NCBI RefSeq assembly: GCF_003260205.1
Contig: NZ_QERF01000003.1
Location: 62,001-126,000 of the forward strand
Direction: 5' to 3'
Origin: Winogradskyella tangerina
GTDB lineage: Bacteria > Bacteroidota > Bacteroidia > Flavobacteriales > Flavobacteriaceae
Length of the DNA stretch: 64,000 bases
The notes beneath the pieces were generated by a model that was not told the DNA's origin, did no database searches, and saw only the letters and a list, made by a program, of their open reading frames with translations. Each line of letters begins with the position of its first letter. Position 1 is the stretch's first letter. The translations under genes and the position numbers were made by a program. Below are positions 61,289 through 64,000 of the stretch, in pieces.

Positions 61289-62869
61289 TTATACCGTATA
61301 CTTAGATGACATTTCTTTAGCTACACTTGTAAGTGTATCGATCACCTCGTCAGTTAATTTACCAGACTTTAGTGTATCAAGAGCATCTCTATGCTTAGCG
61401 TTTAAGAATTCGATATAATCTCTTTCAAACTCTTTTACTTTCTCAACAGGAACATCTCTTAATAAGTTCTTAGAACCTGCATAAATAATCGCAACCTGAT
61501 CTTCTACGGTAAATGGATCGTTTTGAGCTTGCTTTAAGATCTCAACGTTTCGTCTACCTTTTTCAATTACGTTTAATGTTGCAGCATCTAAATCAGAACC
61601 AAACTTCGCGAATGCTTCTAATTCACGGAACTGCGCCTGGTCTAATTTTAATGTACCTGCTACTTTCTTCATCGATTTGATCTGAGCCGAACCACCTACA
61701 CGAGATACTGAGATACCTACGTTAATAGCTGGACGTACACCAGAGTTAAATAAATCTGATTCTAAGAAAATCTGACCATCTGTAATAGAAATTACGTTGG
61801 TTGGAATATATGCTGATACGTCACCTGCTTGCGTTTCAATGATCGGTAATGCTGTTAAAGATCCGCCACCTTTTACCAATGGTCGTAATGACTCTGGTAA
61901 GTCGTTCATATTTTTAGCGATATCATCATCTGCTATAACTTTTGCAGCACGCTCTAATAATCTTGAGTGTAAGTAGAAAACGTCACCTGGATACGCCTCA
62001 CGTCCTGGAGGACGACGTAATAATAATGACACCTCACGATATGCTACCGCTTGCTTAGATAAATCATCGTAAACGATTAATGCCGGACGACCAGTATCTC
62101 TAAAGTACTCACCGATCGCAGCACCTGCAAATGGTGCATATACCTGCATCGGAGCAGGATCTGATGCATTTGCAGCAACGATTACTGTATAAGCTAAAGC
62201 GCCTTTATCTTCTAAAGTTTTAGCGATGTTTGCAACAGTTGAGGCTTTCTGACCAACAGCTACATATACACAGAATACAGGCTCACCTGCATCATAAAAT
62301 TCTTTTTGATTTAAGATGGTATCGATACAAACTGTAGTTTTACCAGTCTGACGGTCACCAATTACCAACTCACGCTGACCTCTACCTACAGGGATCATGG
62401 CGTCTACCGACTTAATACCTGTTTGTAAAGGCTCATCTACCGGCTGACGGAAGATTACACCTGGCGCCTTACGCTCTAATGGCATTTCGTATAAATCACC
62501 ACCGATTGGACCTTTACCGTCAATTGGGTTACCTAAGGTATCCACAACACGACCAACCATTTCTTCACCTACTTTGATAGAGGCGATACGGTTTGTACGC
62601 TTTACTGTAGCACCTTCTTTAATTTCTTTTGAAGGACCTAATAATACGATACCAACGTTATCTTCTTCAAGGTTAAGAACGATACCTTCTAATCCACCTT
62701 CGAATTCTACTAGCTCACCGTATTGTGCGTTCGATAATCCGTAAGCACGTACAATACCATCACCAACAGTTAATACTGTTCCTACTTCGTCTAATGAAGC
62801 ACCTGCTTCAAAACCTGAAAGTTGTTGTTTCAAGATTGCTGATATCTCAGCTGGTTTTACTTCTGCCAT
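61289..62869 (-). CDS. atpA: ATP synthase F1 subunit alpha
   Basis: 526 residues. Non-catalytic nucleotide-binding subunit of the F1 hexamer. Walker A is [10 protein letters not shown], and the family signature [17 protein letters not shown] is present near residue 380. Length is normal. It lies 67 bases after the unrelated exported-protein gene at 62937; that gap carries TTAGAT repeats. Confidence 0.98.
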   Translation of the reverse strand: MAEVKPAEISAILKQQLSGFEAGASLDEVGTVLTVGDGIVRAYGLSNAQYGELVEFEGGLEGIVLNLEEDNVGIVLLGPSKEIKEGATVKRTNRIASIKVGEEMVGRVVDTLGNPIDGKGPIGGDLYEMPLERKAPGVIFRQPVDEPLQTGIKSVDAMIPVGRGQRELVIGDRQTGKTTVCIDTILNQKEFYDAGEPVFCVYVAVGQKASTVANIAKTLEDKGALAYTVIVAANASDPAPMQVYAPFAGAAIGEYFRDTGRPALIVYDDLSKQAVAYREVSLLLRRPPGREAYPGDVFYLHSRLLERAAKVIADDDIAKNMNDLPESLRPLVKGGGSLTALPIIETQAGDVSAYIPTNVISITDGQIFLESDLFNSGVRPAINVGISVSRVGGSAQIKSMKKVAGTLKLDQAQFRELEAFAKFGSDLDAATLNVIEKGRRNVEILKQAQNDPFTVEDQVAIIYAGSKNLLRDVPVEKVKEFERDYIEFLNAKHRDALDTLKSGKLTDEVIDTLTSVAKEMSSKYTV

Positions 62870-62876
62870 CTCAATT

Positions 62877-62914
62877 TTAGATATTAGATGTTAGATTTAA
62901 GATGTTAGACATCT
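62877..62914. repeat. TTAGAT heptad repeat and small hairpin before atpA
   Basis: TTAGAT occurs at 62877, 62884 and 62891 with 7-base periods, and AGATGT/ACATCT (62900-62905/62909-62914) forms a hairpin. It lies within the atp transcript, 45-70 bases before... the atpA start codon is at 62869, so it is part of its leader. Confidence 0.5.
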
Positions 62915-62936
62915 GATCTAAACTATTTATTTAAGC

Positions 62937-63404
62937 TTAATTTTTAGTTAAAAATCTTCGTTCTGATACATTATCAGAATATTTTTCTTTCAATCTTTTA
63001 ATATTCTTCGTCGATAACTCGCCGTCAACGACAATTTTCGATTTATGCATCATTCTGATCAGTTCTTTTATACTGCCTTCATCAACTTCGAATGCTTCGT
63101 CTAAGTCTTCAATATCCAAAAACTTAAAAACTGAATAGTAATGATATATTTCTGTGTCTTGACCAGGAACTGGGTTTCTTACGGCCATATGTTTTCCTGT
63201 TCCAAACTTTTCTAACGATACTGAGAGAAACTCTACGTCATCTAAGGTTGAAAAAAAGTATTTTGATCCATTAACTTTTTCGACCTTTAAAAACTTCACC
63301 TTGTCTACATAGACAAACCCCTTTTTCATTTTTACTTTTTGAGCACTTGCATTGTAAGCAAATACCATTAATAGGGCAACGATGATTGTTTTAGTGAGTT
63401 TCAT
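62937..63404 (-). CDS. Exported protein of unknown function inside the ATP synthase operon
   Basis: 155 residues. Signal peptide 1-21 (ends YNASAQ), followed by a small alpha/beta domain (KMKKGFVYVDKVKFLKVEKV, then EYYHYYSVFKF-like strands and a helical C-terminus). No family recognised. It starts 6 bases after the atpH stop and ends 67 bases before atpA, on the same strand, so it is co-transcribed with the ATP synthase genes. A secreted protein is out of place in this normally compact operon. It may be a recent insertion or have an unknown coupling role. Confidence 0.8.
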   Translation of the reverse strand: MKLTKTIIVALLMVFAYNASAQKVKMKKGFVYVDKVKFLKVEKVNGSKYFFSTLDDVEFLSVSLEKFGTGKHMAVRNPVPGQDTEIYHYYSVFKFLDIEDLDEAFEVDEGSIKELIRMMHKSKIVVDGELSTKNIKRLKEKYSDNVSERRFLTKN

Positions 63405-63410
63405 ATTGAT

Positions 63411-63947
63411 TTAGTTTAGTGTGAATTCTCTCTTCAATTTATTGAGCTTGTTAGCAATACTCGCGTCGTATTGTAAATCACCTACACGTAAAATGAAACC
63501 ACCTAGTATAGATTCGTCTACTGTGTTCTCGATTTCTGTAGTTTTACCTGTTAGCTCCTTTACTTTGGCTAGTATTTTTTTCTCTAAAGCTTCCGTTAGT
63601 GGGGCCGCTGAAGTTACTTTTGCTACTTGCGTGTCTCTTAATTGATCGTATAATTGAATATACTTAGATGCAACATCTCCTAATAATGCAATTCTTTTAT
63701 TTGCGATCAGTGTATCAATCAGGCTTGAAGTAGCTGCGTTTACACCAGAAAAAACTGATGTTAAAACCGCCTTCTTATCTGAAGATCTAATCACAGGGCT
63801 TTGAAGCATGGCGCCTAAATCACTGTTTTCTGCAATTACAGAAACGATTTGTTTCATGTCTGTATTTACAACTTCAGCAACCTTATTGTCTGATGCCAAG
63901 CTAAGTACTGCTTTTGCGTAGCGTATTGCTGCTCTAGACTCTGCCAT
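63411..63947 (-). CDS. atpH: ATP synthase F1 subunit delta
   Basis: 178 residues. Peripheral stalk subunit (OSCP-like) joining F1 to the stator. The N-terminal helical domain (MAESRAAIRYAKAVLSLA) and the C-terminal block ending in LGGFILRVGDLQYDASIANKLNKLKREF are typical. It follows atpF by 6 bases (through TAATAATAAATG), so the order is atpF-atpH-exported protein-atpA-atpG. Confidence 0.96.
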   Translation of the reverse strand: MAESRAAIRYAKAVLSLASDNKVAEVVNTDMKQIVSVIAENSDLGAMLQSPVIRSSDKKAVLTSVFSGVNAATSSLIDTLIANKRIALLGDVASKYIQLYDQLRDTQVAKVTSAAPLTEALEKKILAKVKELTGKTTEIENTVDESILGGFILRVGDLQYDASIANKLNKLKREFTLN

Positions 63948-63953
63948 TTATTA

Positions 63954-64000
63954 TTAGTTTAATGTTGTTTCAACTAACATATCTTCAACAAGCTTCAGTT
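63954..64000 (-). CDS. atpF: ATP synthase F0 subunit b, C-terminal end only (runs off the right edge)
   Basis: The minus strand ends with LKLVEDMLVETTLN and TAA at 63954-63956, just before atpH. Only the last 15 residues or so are in the window. The assignment rests on position directly upstream of atpH and the amphipathic end. Confidence 0.7.
   Translation of the reverse strand, partial: LKLVEDMLVETTLN

Noticed and set aside
1..64000. tRNA, rRNA, insertion sequences or prophage genes
   Set aside because: No cloverleaf, rRNA-like sequence, transposase, integrase or phage structural gene was recognised in any frame.

Overview
The window looks like a chromosome segment from a marine-type member of the Flavobacteriaceae (Bacteroidota). 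The evidence is low GC, many -7 boxes of the Bacteroidota form TAnnTTTG, secreted proteins with C-terminal type IX secretion (T9SS) sorting domains, the gliding lipoprotein GldH beside RicT and a class A PBP, and typical flavobacterial families (DUF4292, HU-CCDC81/SPOR, EnvC-like M23). No rRNA, tRNA, CRISPR array, insertion sequence or prophage was seen. Genus cannot be fixed from the sequence alone.

Layout. 1-5.8 kb: a truncated TPR protein, then haem genes hemF and hemB, separated by a membrane-anchored SF2 helicase on the other strand, then a small cytochrome c. 5.8-9 kb: a two-component regulatory island (histidine kinase and OmpR-type regulator) with two tiny leader ORFs, an attenuator-like hairpin, and two promoters with the same operator at identical spacing, one before the operon and one before a secreted protein gene. 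9-13 kb: a tight plus-strand run (CNNM/CBS transporter, ogt, DUF4442, serine hydrolase, 3'-5' exonuclease), the last gene broken by a frameshift. 13-27.5 kb: three very large T9SS-exported proteins on the minus strand (M12B-type metalloprotease, BNR/sortilin-like protein, M14 carboxypeptidase) that share modules. 27.7-31.7 kb: fused DppD/DppF-type ABC ATPase and a GH3 glucosidase. 32-37.7 kb: scoAB-type CoA transferase and ricT-gldH-pbp1A. 37.9-42.5 kb: M23 peptidase, two proteins of unknown role (one a radical-SAM-like fold without cluster cysteines), and trhO. 42.5-51.4 kb: recA, a lipoprotein, an ECF sigma factor with a membrane-anchor/beta-barrel partner, plsC, trpS, a small membrane protein, dprA, an HU-CCDC81/SPOR protein and an acyl-CoA thioesterase. 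51.4-60.2 kb: a repeat-rich gap, a small lipoprotein, and a compact minus-strand operon (flippase, dut, TPR, nucleotidyltransferase, TPR, DUF4292, EnvC-like). 60.3-64 kb: ATP synthase genes atpF', atpH, atpA, atpG, with an unrelated secreted-protein gene between atpH and atpA.

How it fits together: most of the window is housekeeping (haem, ATP synthase, recombination and repair, envelope assembly). The accessory content is envelope and secretion biology: T9SS cargo for degrading protein and polymers, peptide uptake, and two regulatory systems (two-component and ECF sigma). The best candidates for undescribed biology are the autoregulated two-component island with its leader-peptide/hairpin arrangement (5.8-8.35 kb), the cluster-less radical-SAM-like protein (40.3-41.3 kb), the sigma/transenvelope barrel pair (44.5-46.6 kb), the helicase with membrane segments (1.7-4.35 kb) and the secreted protein inside the atp operon (62.9-63.4 kb).
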